NCBI GenBank assembly: GCA_038728085.1
Contig: JAVYUU010000003.1
Location: 124,001-188,000, forward strand
Source of the DNA: Candidatus Bathyarchaeia archaeon
Lineage (GTDB): Archaea; Thermoproteota; Bathyarchaeia; Bathyarchaeales; Bathycorpusculaceae
Direction: 5' to 3'
Length of the DNA stretch: 64,000 nt
Made by a program: the position numbers and the translations under genes. This document shows positions 7,878 to 14,977 of this stretch, in pieces; the stretch's first letter is position 1; each line of letters opens with the position of its first letter. A model generated the notes under the pieces. It was not told the DNA's origin. It did no database searches and was given only the letters and a program-made list of their open reading frames with translations.

Positions 7878-9251
7878 ATGGGGAAGTGCCAAATGAAGTA
7901 CGATGTTGTGGTCGTGGGTGCTGGAACAGCGGGCTGTTTAGCCGCGAAAACTGCGGCTGAGGCTGGGCTGAAAGTTTGCATTGTCGAGCGGAAAAGTCGA
8001 AGAGAGATAGGCGAAAAAGTCTGTGGAGATGCTTTAGGAGAACATCACTTGAAGGCTTTGGGGCTGAGTCCACCTCAACATGGCGAGCTTGAGCGGAGAA
8101 TTGAAGGCGTCAAAATTTACTCACCGGACATGGAGACGGTTTTCACGGTTAGACATGAGGATTTTTCCGGCTATCTGCTGAATAGGCGACTTTTTGGGCA
8201 GTGGCTTTTGAAGTTGGCTTTAGACGAGGGAGCAGTCCTTTACGATTCCACCCAGTGTCTCGAGCCCATAATTGAGGGAGGCTATGTTGTTGGGGTTTTG
8301 GCAAAAAACATGAAAACCGGGGAAAAAGTTCGATTTGAGGGCAAGACGGTCGTGGATGCCAGCGGTTTCTTGGCTGTCATCAGGCGAAAGCTTCCAAAAG
8401 AGATGATGATAGAAAATGAGATTTCAAGGGAGGACGTGGAAGCCTGCTATAGGGAGATAAGGCAGCTGAAAGAGGAAAATCCTGACAAAAGTTTTTGTGA
8501 AATTTATCTGAACCAGAAAGTTTCGCCCGGAGGCTACACATGGATTTTTTATAAGGGCAACGCGAAGGTTAATGTTGGCCTCGGCGTCTGCATGCGAGGC
8601 GACTTTCCAAACCCCAAGAAGCAACTTTACGAGCATGTTTTAAAAAGGCCGCTCTTTGAAGGCTCGCTATTGCTAGAGGGGGGTGCATGGTATGATCCTA
8701 CAAGACGGCCTCTTGACAACATGGTTGGGAATGGAGTAATAATTACGGGAGATGCCGCGTGTCTTGTGAATCCCATTCATGGTGGCGGTATAGGCCCATC
8801 AATGCTAAGTGGTTATTTAGCTGGAAAGACCATAGTTGAGGCTTTGGAGAAGAGCGACGTCAGCCAAGACGGCTTGTGGTCCTACAATGTTAGGTACATG
8901 GAGGAGTATGGGACTAAGCAGGCGGGGCTTGACGTTTTTAGGCTTTTGCTTATAACATGTCGGGACGAGGACTTGAACTATGGCATGAAATACCAGCTTT
9001 TGACGGAGGAAGACGTCCTAAAAGCCGGCTTAGGCGAAGATTTCAGCCTGAAAATAACTGAGACGGCCAAACGAGTGTTTAGAGGGATTAGGCGCATCGG
9101 CTTTCTAAATAAGCTAAGGATCACTGTAAACCTTATGAACAGGGTTAAAGCCCACTACAGAAACTACCCGAAAACTCCGGGGGATTTTGAAAAGTGGCGC
9201 TTGAAAACCGAGGCGCTATTTAACGAGGCTAGGTCAAAACTTTTAGAGTAG
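7878..9251 (+). CDS. geranylgeranyl reductase family FAD-dependent oxidoreductase
   Basis: A 457-residue flavoprotein. The FAD dinucleotide motif GAGTAGCLAA is near residues 14-23, the family motif KVCGDALG near 49-56 and the second FAD motif GDAACLVNPIHGGGIGPS near 293-310. This is the archaeal group that reduces geranylgeranyl chains of membrane ether lipids, at the membrane surface. A second ATG five codons in is an alternative start. The gene is only six bases from dph6, so the two are probably cotranscribed, although the functions are unrelated. Confidence 0.87.
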   Translation: MGKCQMKYDVVVVGAGTAGCLAAKTAAEAGLKVCIVERKSRREIGEKVCGDALGEHHLKALGLSPPQHGELERRIEGVKIYSPDMETVFTVRHEDFSGYLLNRRLFGQWLLKLALDEGAVLYDSTQCLEPIIEGGYVVGVLAKNMKTGEKVRFEGKTVVDASGFLAVIRRKLPKEMMIENEISREDVEACYREIRQLKEENPDKSFCEIYLNQKVSPGGYTWIFYKGNAKVNVGLGVCMRGDFPNPKKQLYEHVLKRPLFEGSLLLEGGAWYDPTRRPLDNMVGNGVIITGDAACLVNPIHGGGIGPSMLSGYLAGKTIVEALEKSDVSQDGLWSYNVRYMEEYGTKQAGLDVFRLLLITCRDEDLNYGMKYQLLTEEDVLKAGLGEDFSLKITETAKRVFRGIRRIGFLNKLRITVNLMNRVKAHYRNYPKTPGDFEKWRLKTEALFNEARSKLLE

Positions 9252-9257
9252 TAAAAT

Positions 9258-9935
9258 ATGCGAGTTGCAGTCCTGGCCACTGGTGGAAAGGATTCAACCC
9301 TTGCCCTCTATAAAGTTCTGAAGGGTGGCTATGAGGTGAAGTATCTTGTGAGCATGATTCCAAGGCGGGAGGATAGTTGGATGTTCCATTACCCCAATAT
9401 GCATTTGGTAGATTTGTTTGCCGAGGCTGTTGGGCTGCCTCTTATGAAGGGTGAAACTTCCGGAGAAAAAGAGGTTGAAGTTGAAGATTTGAAAAGACTT
9501 GTTGCCGGACTTGACGTTGAAGGTTTAGTGTGTGGTGCAATAGCATCTACCTATCAGAAAACAAGAATAGAGCAGATATGCAAGCAGTTAAATCTTAAGT
9601 GCATAGCACCTCTCTGGCAGCAGAACCCCTACAACATCTTGAGGGAAATTCTGAACTTAAAATTTGAGGTCATTATCACGGGTGTTTACGCCCACGGCTT
9701 TTCAAAGGAATGGCTTGGAAGAAAAATTGACACGGAAACCGTTGATGCTTTGATGGATCTAAATAGACGATTTGGAGTTTCTCCGGTGGGGGAGGGAGGC
9801 GAATACGAAACCCTAGTGCTTGATGCTCCATTCTTCACAAAGAGATTGAAAATTGTTGAGGCGGAAATTGTTTGGAAGGGGCAAAGTGGACATTTGCTTA
9901 TTAAAAGGGCTGAGCTAATGGACAAGACAAAATAG
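9258..9935 (+). CDS. dph6: diphthine--ammonia ligase (Dph6-type ATP-PPase)
   Basis: A 225-residue member of the MJ0570/Dph6 family. The PP-loop TGGKDSTLALY lies at residues 8-18, and the family signature GEGGEYETLVLDAPFF near the C-terminus is intact. The enzyme amidates diphthine on elongation factor 2, the last step of diphthamide synthesis. The other dph genes are not in this window. The length is normal for the archaeal single-domain form. Confidence 0.85.
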   Translation: MRVAVLATGGKDSTLALYKVLKGGYEVKYLVSMIPRREDSWMFHYPNMHLVDLFAEAVGLPLMKGETSGEKEVEVEDLKRLVAGLDVEGLVCGAIASTYQKTRIEQICKQLNLKCIAPLWQQNPYNILREILNLKFEVIITGVYAHGFSKEWLGRKIDTETVDALMDLNRRFGVSPVGEGGEYETLVLDAPFFTKRLKIVEAEIVWKGQSGHLLIKRAELMDKTK

Positions 9936-9992
9936 GCAGTCGCTCGTTTGGAAAAGTTTATTTTGCTGGCTTGTGATTCATTGAAAGCCGAG

Positions 9993-10011
9993 TGGCGGAC
10001 AGAGTCCGCTG
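9993..10011 (+). promoter_or_regulatory. GC-rich hairpin in the leader of the rpl15e operon
   Basis: GCGGAC, AGA, GTCCGC form a perfect 6-bp stem with a three-base loop, extendable by two wobble pairs. It lies in the predicted 5' leader of rpl15e: a TATA-like AGTTTATTTTG at about 9955-9965 would start the transcript near 9986, and the strong ribosome site GGTGAGGTGA is at about 10043. The position fits a ribosomal-protein leader element, but only the hairpin itself is seen. Confidence 0.35.
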
Positions 10012-10057
10012 GGATGTAACCGTTTGGTTGAACCATAAACTAGGGTGAGGTGAAAAA

Positions 10058-10633
10058 ATGGCGTATAAATATATTGCAGAAGCTTGGAAAAAGCCGGAAG
10101 AATCCTACGTTGAAGAGCTGATGCGTCAGAGGCTTGTAGAGTGGCGGAAGCAGCCCGCAGTGATTCGTATAGACAAGCCGACACGCTTGGATAGGGCTAG
10201 GAAGCTTGGCTACAAGGCTAAACAAGGTTTTGTGGTGGTTCGTGTCCGAGTGCGACGTGGTGGACTGCGCAAGCAGCGTCCAAGATCTGGGAGAAGACCA
10301 AAAAGGATGGGTGTTAGAAAATACAAGCCCGCCAAAAGTTTGAGGCTTATAGCTGAAGAACGCGCTGCAAGAAAGTTTCCAAATCTTGAGGTTTTAAACT
10401 CATATTGGGTTGGCGAAGACGGCCGCTACAAGTGGTTTGAAGTGATAATGGTTGACCCCAATCATCCAGCCATAAAATCTGACAAGGACATTAACTGGAT
10501 TTGCCAGAAACAGCACAAGGGACGCGTCTTCAGAGGATTAACAAGTGCGGGCAAAAAGGTTAGGGGACTGCGAAAGAAAGGCCGAGGAGCAGAAAAAGTT
10601 AGACCAAGCAGAAAAGCGGCTACAGAGGAGTAA
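10058..10633 (+). CDS. rpl15e: 50S ribosomal protein L15e
   Basis: A 191-residue, strongly basic protein matching the archaeal/eukaryal L15e family. The N-terminal [20 protein letters not shown] and the [14 protein letters not shown] stretch are typical. It is the first gene of a cluster with rpl13e, a COG1325 RNA-binding protein and two RNase P proteins, a known archaeal arrangement. A long GGTGAGGTGA ribosome binding site precedes the ATG. Confidence 0.96.
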   Translation: MAYKYIAEAWKKPEESYVEELMRQRLVEWRKQPAVIRIDKPTRLDRARKLGYKAKQGFVVVRVRVRRGGLRKQRPRSGRRPKRMGVRKYKPAKSLRLIAEERAARKFPNLEVLNSYWVGEDGRYKWFEVIMVDPNHPAIKSDKDINWICQKQHKGRVFRGLTSAGKKVRGLRKKGRGAEKVRPSRKAATEE

Positions 10634-10638
10634 TCCTC

Positions 10639-10911
10639 ATGGAGCCTTTAAAGCCGCTGGTATTTAAGAGGGATGGAAAGCCACGTTTAGGGAAAGGCTT
10701 CAGTCTAGGCGAGTTAAAAGCGGTTGGACTAAACCCAAAACAAGCCCTAAAACTTGGAATTCCGATAGACACTAGAAGAAAAACAGCCCATGAAGAAAAC
10801 ATTGAAATGCTAAGAAAAGCCTTAGAAGCCAAAAAAGAAGCCGGGAAATCTGAACAAGAAAAAATGAACAACAAAGAGAAAACTAGAAAGGGCGAGAAAG
10901 GGAAAAAGTAA
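10639..10911 (+). CDS. rpl13e: 50S ribosomal protein L13e
   Basis: A 90-residue basic protein. The segment [15 protein letters not shown] followed by [17 protein letters not shown] is characteristic of the short archaeal L13e, a protein limited to some TACK-group archaea and eukaryotes. The last 25 residues are a Lys/Glu-rich tail. It starts five bases after the L15e stop, so the two are translationally close. Confidence 0.88.
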   Translation: MEPLKPLVFKRDGKPRLGKGFSLGELKAVGLNPKQALKLGIPIDTRRKTAHEENIEMLRKALEAKKEAGKSEQEKMNNKEKTRKGEKGKK

Positions 10912-10927
10912 AACGTGATGAGTCATT

Positions 10928-11374
10928 TTGTCTTCTAAAACACCTGTGACTCATATTGAGATAAGGGTGTTCGCCCACGCAACAGAGGATGAAGATAAAG
11001 TCTTAACGGCCGTGCGGAACACACTTCCACCACGAATCTCCGAAAACATAACCTTTAAGCGGTCAAGCCTTACAGGACACCATGGAAACCCAATAGTGCT
11101 TTTCGAGGCAAAAATAAGGGACAAGGAGGAAGCGAAGGCTTTTCTGCAAAAGCTTGCATCATCATTAAGCAGCTTGGACAAGGAAGCCCTAGCCAACGAG
11201 ATTGAACAGCATGTTGAAAAGGGATGCTTATATCTGAGGCTAGATAAGCAGTCCGCCTACCTAAACGAGATTAGGCTCTGCACAACGGATCCCATACACT
11301 TCCGAATTCATTTCAAGAGGGCGAACCTAAAGGAAATAGTGGCGTTCTGCAGGGAAATAGGGTTAATCCCATGA
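10928..11374 (+). CDS. COG1325 RNA-binding protein, predicted exosome-associated
   Basis: A 148-residue protein of the archaeal COG1325 family, predicted to bind RNA and linked to the exosome by gene context. The phrases EIRVFAHATEDEDKV near the start and TDPIHFRIHF near the end are family features. The start is TTG. The stop overlaps the start of rpp30 by four bases, which supports coupled translation with RNase P subunits. Confidence 0.82.
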   Translation: MSSKTPVTHIEIRVFAHATEDEDKVLTAVRNTLPPRISENITFKRSSLTGHHGNPIVLFEAKIRDKEEAKAFLQKLASSLSSLDKEALANEIEQHVEKGCLYLRLDKQSAYLNEIRLCTTDPIHFRIHFKRANLKEIVAFCREIGLIP

Positions 11375-12123
11375 AACGCCGTTTCGTCGACCTACATCTG
11401 CAACCAAACCTAGGCGACGCCGAACAGACCAGAAGCATGCTGATAAAGGCTGCTGAGTTAGGCTACCGTTTGGTGGCAGTGCCGCTTCCAATGGCTTCTA
11501 TGGAGAGCTTCGCCAAAAAACTAATGGCGATGTGCCATGAGGCGAAAATTGATTTCGCATCTCGCCTTGACTTGAAGCCAAAAACGCCTAGAGAACTGCT
11601 ACATCAGCTTAGAAAATTCAGGAGAAGAGTTGAGGTAATTGCCGTGGCTTGTGAATCAAAGGATGTTGCACGGCAAGCCGCAAAGGATCATAGAGTGGAT
11701 ATCCTGAATTTTCCAGCTATAGATCCACGTAGGAGGTTTTTTGATAGGGCTGAAGCTGAGCTTGCCTCAGGCAGCACCTCAGCACTTGAGATAGACCTGA
11801 AACCAATTTTAACATTAAAGGGCCCCGTTAGAATAAGGCTTTTAGCAACTCTTAGGAGGGAGATAGCAATAGCTGAAGATTACCACGTGCCAATTGTAAT
11901 TTCAAGCGGCGCGACAAATCCTTTACAGATGCGGAAACCCATGGAGATGGCGGCTTTAGCCTCGCTATTCGACCTGGACAAGCCCACAGCGCTAGATGCT
12001 ATCTCTAAAATACCCCTTGCCATAGTCGGAAGGAATAGGGAGAAACTTAGTTCAAACTTTGTTGCACCGGGCATCCGCATAATACGTATGGGAAGAGATT
12101 GCCCCCATGAAGGAAAAAATTAG
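11371..12123 (+). CDS. rnp3: ribonuclease P protein component 3 (Rpp30)
   Basis: A 250-residue TIM-barrel-like protein. The opening FVDLHLQPN, the VDILNFPA strand and the late segment with the SSGATNPLQMRKP loop are typical of archaeal Rpp30. Rpp30 pairs with Pop5 to support the catalytic domain of RNase P RNA in tRNA 5' maturation. It overlaps the COG1325 gene by four bases and pop5 by 17, so the three are cotranslated. Confidence 0.92.
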   Translation: MKRRFVDLHLQPNLGDAEQTRSMLIKAAELGYRLVAVPLPMASMESFAKKLMAMCHEAKIDFASRLDLKPKTPRELLHQLRKFRRRVEVIAVACESKDVARQAAKDHRVDILNFPAIDPRRRFFDRAEAELASGSTSALEIDLKPILTLKGPVRIRLLATLRREIAIAEDYHVPIVISSGATNPLQMRKPMEMAALASLFDLDKPTALDAISKIPLAIVGRNREKLSSNFVAPGIRIIRMGRDCPHEGKN

Positions 12124-12442
12124 ACGCAGATATCTAGCATTAAAAATCGATTCAGACCAAAGATTCAACCAGAAGGAGTTTATGGACGCAGTTTGGGAGG
12201 CCATTTTAAAGCTTTATGGGGAATATGGCGCCAGCAGAATGAATCTTGCACTCATAGACTATGACACAGAGAAAGGACTGGCCATAACCCGTGTTACTCA
12301 CACCGAAATCGAGAAATTCAGAGCCGCCATAGCATCCATAACGGAAATAGCTGCAAAACCAGCGGCGGTGCACGTTCTGAGGATCTCTGGAACTCTAAAA
12401 GCACTTCAAAGAAACGCCAAAAGGCTTAGCGTGAAACCATAA
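12107..12442 (+). CDS. rnp2: ribonuclease P protein component 2 (Pop5)
   Basis: A 111-residue protein with the RRYLALKI opening and the ferredoxin-like alpha/beta pattern of Pop5. It is encoded directly after, and overlapping, its known heterodimer partner Rpp30. Many archaea continue this operon with proteasome alpha and exosome genes; here it ends, and a candidate guide RNA follows 33 bases later. Confidence 0.9.
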   Translation: MKEKIRRRYLALKIDSDQRFNQKEFMDAVWEAILKLYGEYGASRMNLALIDYDTEKGLAITRVTHTEIEKFRAAIASITEIAAKPAAVHVLRISGTLKALQRNAKRLSVKP

Positions 12443-12475
12443 CGCATTAATTGTGTAAGTAAAGTTTCTATTACT

Positions 12476-12538
12476 GGGGGATGATGTAGCCGTCCCAGTC
12501 TGACAGATGCAATGAGGAACTCATGACGGGCAGACCCC
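12476..12538 (+). ncRNA. candidate box C/D guide RNA
   Basis: A 63-base unit has every expected part in order. It starts with a GGGGG stem strand, then box C ATGATGT (12481-12487), a 12-base guide (12488-12499), box D' CTGA (12500-12503), a short spacer, box C' ATGAGGA (12512-12518), a second 12-base guide (12519-12530), box D CAGA (12531-12534) and a closing CCCC. C, C' and D each differ from consensus at one position, while the tandem G/A bases of the kink-turn are kept. The first guide can pair with the conserved ACUGGGGCGG of the 23S rRNA P-loop. It may be processed from read-through of the RNase P operon, since no clear promoter of its own is visible. Confidence 0.6.
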
Positions 12539-12552
12539 ATTCTCTGGATCAT

Positions 12553-13242
12553 TTAGAGGCGGAGTTTCGCGTCCCTTTCCCTTTTTCTTTTCAATCCAAA
12601 GGAAACCGCCAAAATCATCCCCATAATGAAGCCGCCTATGTGCGCCCAATAGGCTATGTCACTGCCCACGTCAAATAATCCGTAAAGCCACTGAAGCAGA
12701 AACCAGAACCCCAAAAACAGAACTGCTGGAATGGGCAGTATAAAATAGCCTATCCACGTCAAAATTTTCGCTTTGGGAAACAACACGAAATAGGCGCCTA
12801 AAACTCCAGATATCGCCCCCGAAGCACCCACAACCGGAGTGTTGAAGTCTCCCGGATAAGTTAAGCCAAGATATAGGCTGGCTATGTGAGCGATGGCCGC
12901 TGCTAATCCGCATGTAATGTAGAGAATTAGGTAGCTTCCGTGACCGAAGATATCTTCAACGTTGTCTCCGAATATGTATAGGAAGAGCATGTTGCCAAGC
13001 AGATGCCACCAGTCGGCATGCATGAACATGGATGAAAACAGCGTGTAAAGTCTCTCTCCATGCACGATCTCCTGGGGAATCATGACAAACTTGTCCTGAA
13101 TCTGGCTGGCAACTCTCGACGAGAGGAAAATTTCCTTTGCGGACAACCAGTAGACGAGAAATATGATTATGTTGGCGATTAGCAGCATACGATTTACATG
13201 AGGTGTCCTCAGTGGGCGATTTAAGTCTTTAAGTGGAAGCAC
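12553..13242 (-). CDS. rhomboid family intramembrane serine protease
   Basis: A 229-residue protein with six hydrophobic segments. The catalytic Ser is in GASG (Ser near residue 141) and the catalytic His in YWAHIGGF (near 201). The loop motif HADWWHLLGNM before the second half, which carries His and Asn residues supporting the oxyanion hole, is intact. It cleaves transmembrane proteins; the substrate is not indicated. It is transcribed alone. Confidence 0.92.
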   Translation of the reverse strand: MLPLKDLNRPLRTPHVNRMLLIANIIIFLVYWLSAKEIFLSSRVASQIQDKFVMIPQEIVHGERLYTLFSSMFMHADWWHLLGNMLFLYIFGDNVEDIFGHGSYLILYITCGLAAAIAHIASLYLGLTYPGDFNTPVVGASGAISGVLGAYFVLFPKAKILTWIGYFILPIPAVLFLGFWFLLQWLYGLFDVGSDIAYWAHIGGFIMGMILAVSFGLKRKRERDAKLRL

Positions 13243-13315
13243 TCTCGAGTCTCACCAGACTTCCATGCATACTACTGCACTTAAATGCTTTTATCGCGTC
13301 TCGCAAGGGATGCCA

Positions 13316-13675
13316 TTAGGTTAAACAATCAATCATCTTGTTGCATGTTAAACATTCATCGGGTATGGGCATATTTTTCGGGCGTTTCTTTAGGAAACCG
13401 AAAAAGTGTTGACATTCGCTTCCAGCCTTTTCATGTCCCTCTGAGGCTCTCCGGGACGCCGAGTCCCTTCTTGGCTCCTCGGTTTTTGGAGAGGGAACCT
13501 CTTTCACCCTCGTTAAACAGCGAGGACAAGCATAGTAAGTTTTTGAGGTATCACCAGAAGAAACTGTCGCCAGAACGGGTTTTTCAAAAATTTCTCCACA
13601 CTCATCACATGTTAAGCTCTTCATTTTTGCCATATCAGGAGGATACAGGCTTGTTTCATATTCTGTAGACGTCAT
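13316..13675 (-). CDS. small protein with zinc-ribbon Cys pairs
   Basis: About 119 residues from the ATG at 13673-13675. This start is preferred because a TATA-like element (TTTATTAAATATT on the coding strand, about 13705-13718) would start the transcript just upstream, and GAGG lies at a ribosome-site distance. A CDEC pair and a CPRC pair form a zinc ribbon of about 35 residues. A charged linker follows, and the last residues hold another CLTC pair plus Cys. No family name can be given. Confidence 0.6.
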   Translation of the reverse strand: MTSTEYETSLYPPDMAKMKSLTCDECGEIFEKPVLATVSSGDTSKTYYACPRCLTRVKEVPSPKTEEPRRDSASRRASEGHEKAGSECQHFFGFLKKRPKNMPIPDECLTCNKMIDCLT

Positions 13676-13765
13676 GGGATGTAGCCTCGCGTTATTCCAA
13701 ACCTTAATATTTAATAAACTTTTTTGAACAAGCGTGCAACACAAAAACACATGAAACATCCAAAG

Positions 13766-13839
13766 TGGGCCGGGCCGGATTTGAACCGGCGACCTTCGCC
13801 GCGTGAGGGCGACGTCCTAGCCAGCTAGACTACCGGCCC
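13766..13839 (-). tRNA. tRNA-Val (anticodon CAC)
   Basis: A 74-base cloverleaf read on the minus strand. The acceptor stem GGGCCGG pairs with CCGGCCC, the anticodon stem TCGCC/GGCGA encloses loop CTCACGC, giving anticodon CAC, and the T arm is GCCGG-TTCAAAT-CCGGC. The discriminator is A and no CCA is encoded. There is no intron. Confidence 0.95.
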
Positions 13840-13930
13840 ATTTGGGAGGCTGTTGCTTACCCAGAATTAGTATTACTGCTTCATAAAACCTTTTTCAAAT
13901 GCTCACAAAACACTCAGCGAGTGATGTCTC

Positions 13931-14056
13931 ATGGGAGACTTAAAGGATGATAAATGTTTAAAGCCTTGGAGCGAAATGGATGTTTTTATGCTGTTTTTAT
14001 GTTTTATAGCCTTTGCCGTGTTGGGATATTTTCTTGCAAGGCAAATCTTGTCCTAA
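13931..14056 (+). CDS. 41-residue single-span membrane protein
   Basis: An ATG-started short frame encoding a polar, Lys/Asp-containing N-terminus of about 15 residues and then one hydrophobic helix (about residues 17-36) ending in ARQILS. A GTGATG element lies upstream of the ATG. It fills the space between tRNA-Val and a small gene on the other strand. The composition is that of a real one-pass small protein; no homologue is known to me. Confidence 0.45.
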   Translation: MGDLKDDKCLKPWSEMDVFMLFLCFIAFAVLGYFLARQILS

Positions 14057-14074
14057 TGAGCAGCCATTTTAGGT

Positions 14075-14239
14075 TTATTCTTCTTCCTTCATCACGATGC
14101 TCTTGACTTTCTTAACCCATGGGATTGAGAAGCAGTTTTCTTCAAACCACTCTAGAAGTTCCCTTCGAATTGTATCTGCCTTTTCTGCAGCGCTTTCATC
14201 AACCAGCTCAACGGTTATCACAGCGAATTTACCTTTCAC
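14075..14239 (-). CDS. 54-residue conserved-looking hypothetical protein
   Basis: A GTG-started frame with the ribosome site GGTGAT about six bases upstream and a TATA-like CTTTAAAAATG further up. The product alternates strand and helix: a KFAVITVELV strand, then an acidic-basic helix ending in RRELLEWFEE, then IPWVKKVKSIVM and a run of Glu. This looks like a small alpha/beta fold. The function is unknown. Confidence 0.5.
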   Translation of the reverse strand: MKGKFAVITVELVDESAAEKADTIRRELLEWFEENCFSIPWVKKVKSIVMKEEE

Positions 14240-14399
14240 TTTTAATCACCCCTTTTTCCCAAAAACTTGGACACCGCATTTTTAAAGGATGTTTCAGCTG
14301 CCGATTTATCCTAAATACAGATTCGGAATATCGGAATATAAACAATTAGTTATCTAAGAAACGCAAATAAGCATCCTCCAAAAATCATTTAATAGTCTT

Positions 14400-14473
14400 G
14401 CCGAGGTAGCTCAGCCTGGGAGAGCGCCCGGCTGAAGACCGGGTTGTCGCCGGTTCAAATCCGGCCCTCGGCA
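14400..14473 (+). tRNA. tRNA-Phe (anticodon GAA)
   Basis: A 74-base cloverleaf. The acceptor stem GCCGAGG pairs with CCTCGGC, the anticodon stem CCCGG/CCGGG encloses loop CTGAAGA, so the anticodon is GAA, and the T arm is GCCGG-TTCAAAT-CCGGC. The discriminator is A. No CCA is encoded and no intron is present. An AT-rich stretch with TTTAAT lies just upstream. Confidence 0.96.
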
Positions 14474-14578
14474 TGTATACCTCAGTTCTATCTCCTAATA
14501 AACTGATTTTCTGGAAGCTGTGAGATTTGAATCAACTATTGGTGCTGAGTGCTTGTGAATAAAGAAGGGGTGTGGTGG

Positions 14579-14821
14579 CTATTTTGGTGATTCTTCAACT
14601 ATTATCATTGTGAGGGTTGATCTAACCTTGTCAAGTCTTCTTATGCGCCATGTTACTATTTCCTTAAGTTTGTCCATGGATTCGGCGCCGACTCGGCAGA
14701 TTATGTCATATACTCCGTAAACGGCGAAGGCTTCTTCAACGCCCTCAATTTTTCTTAGCTCTTTTAGGACATCTGCCTCTGAACCTATTTCAGTGTTGAT
14801 GAGTACAAAGGCTTTTGGCAA
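14579..14821 (-). CDS. stand-alone RAM (Lrp/AsnC ligand-binding) domain protein
   Basis: An 80-residue protein equal to the effector-binding half of Lrp/AsnC regulators, with no DNA-binding domain. The strands FVLINTEIG and VYDIICRVG and the helix DKLKEIVTWRI follow the RAM pattern. Such proteins form oligomers that bind amino acids, and in some archaea may join full-length Lrp proteins. The start is TTG with GAGGAGGA seven bases upstream. Partners could be the two full Lrp proteins at 7.3 and 55 kb, which is speculation. Confidence 0.85.
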   Translation of the reverse strand: MPKAFVLINTEIGSEADVLKELRKIEGVEEAFAVYGVYDIICRVGAESMDKLKEIVTWRIRRLDKVRSTLTMIIVEESPK

Positions 14822-14977
14822 CTCAAATCCTCCTCGGTAATATTGTCTATCCTTGAAACCTTATAAAATATTTGTGTTGCTTAGTTTGTGAAATTGAATC
14901 TGGTTTGCTTTAAGCTTCTGATATTGAAAACATTATTATGGGATAGCCCCACAATATTAGCTGTAGGTTTGGAGCAA

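Noticed and set aside
14323-14338. Tandem TCGGAATA repeat near tRNA-Phe
   Set aside because: Only two short copies exist, as expected by chance in AT-rich spacer DNA.
14474-14578. Possible second box C/D RNA after tRNA-Phe
   Set aside because: Several CTGA tetramers occur, but no box C with the tandem G/A bases or closing stem can be found at the right distance.
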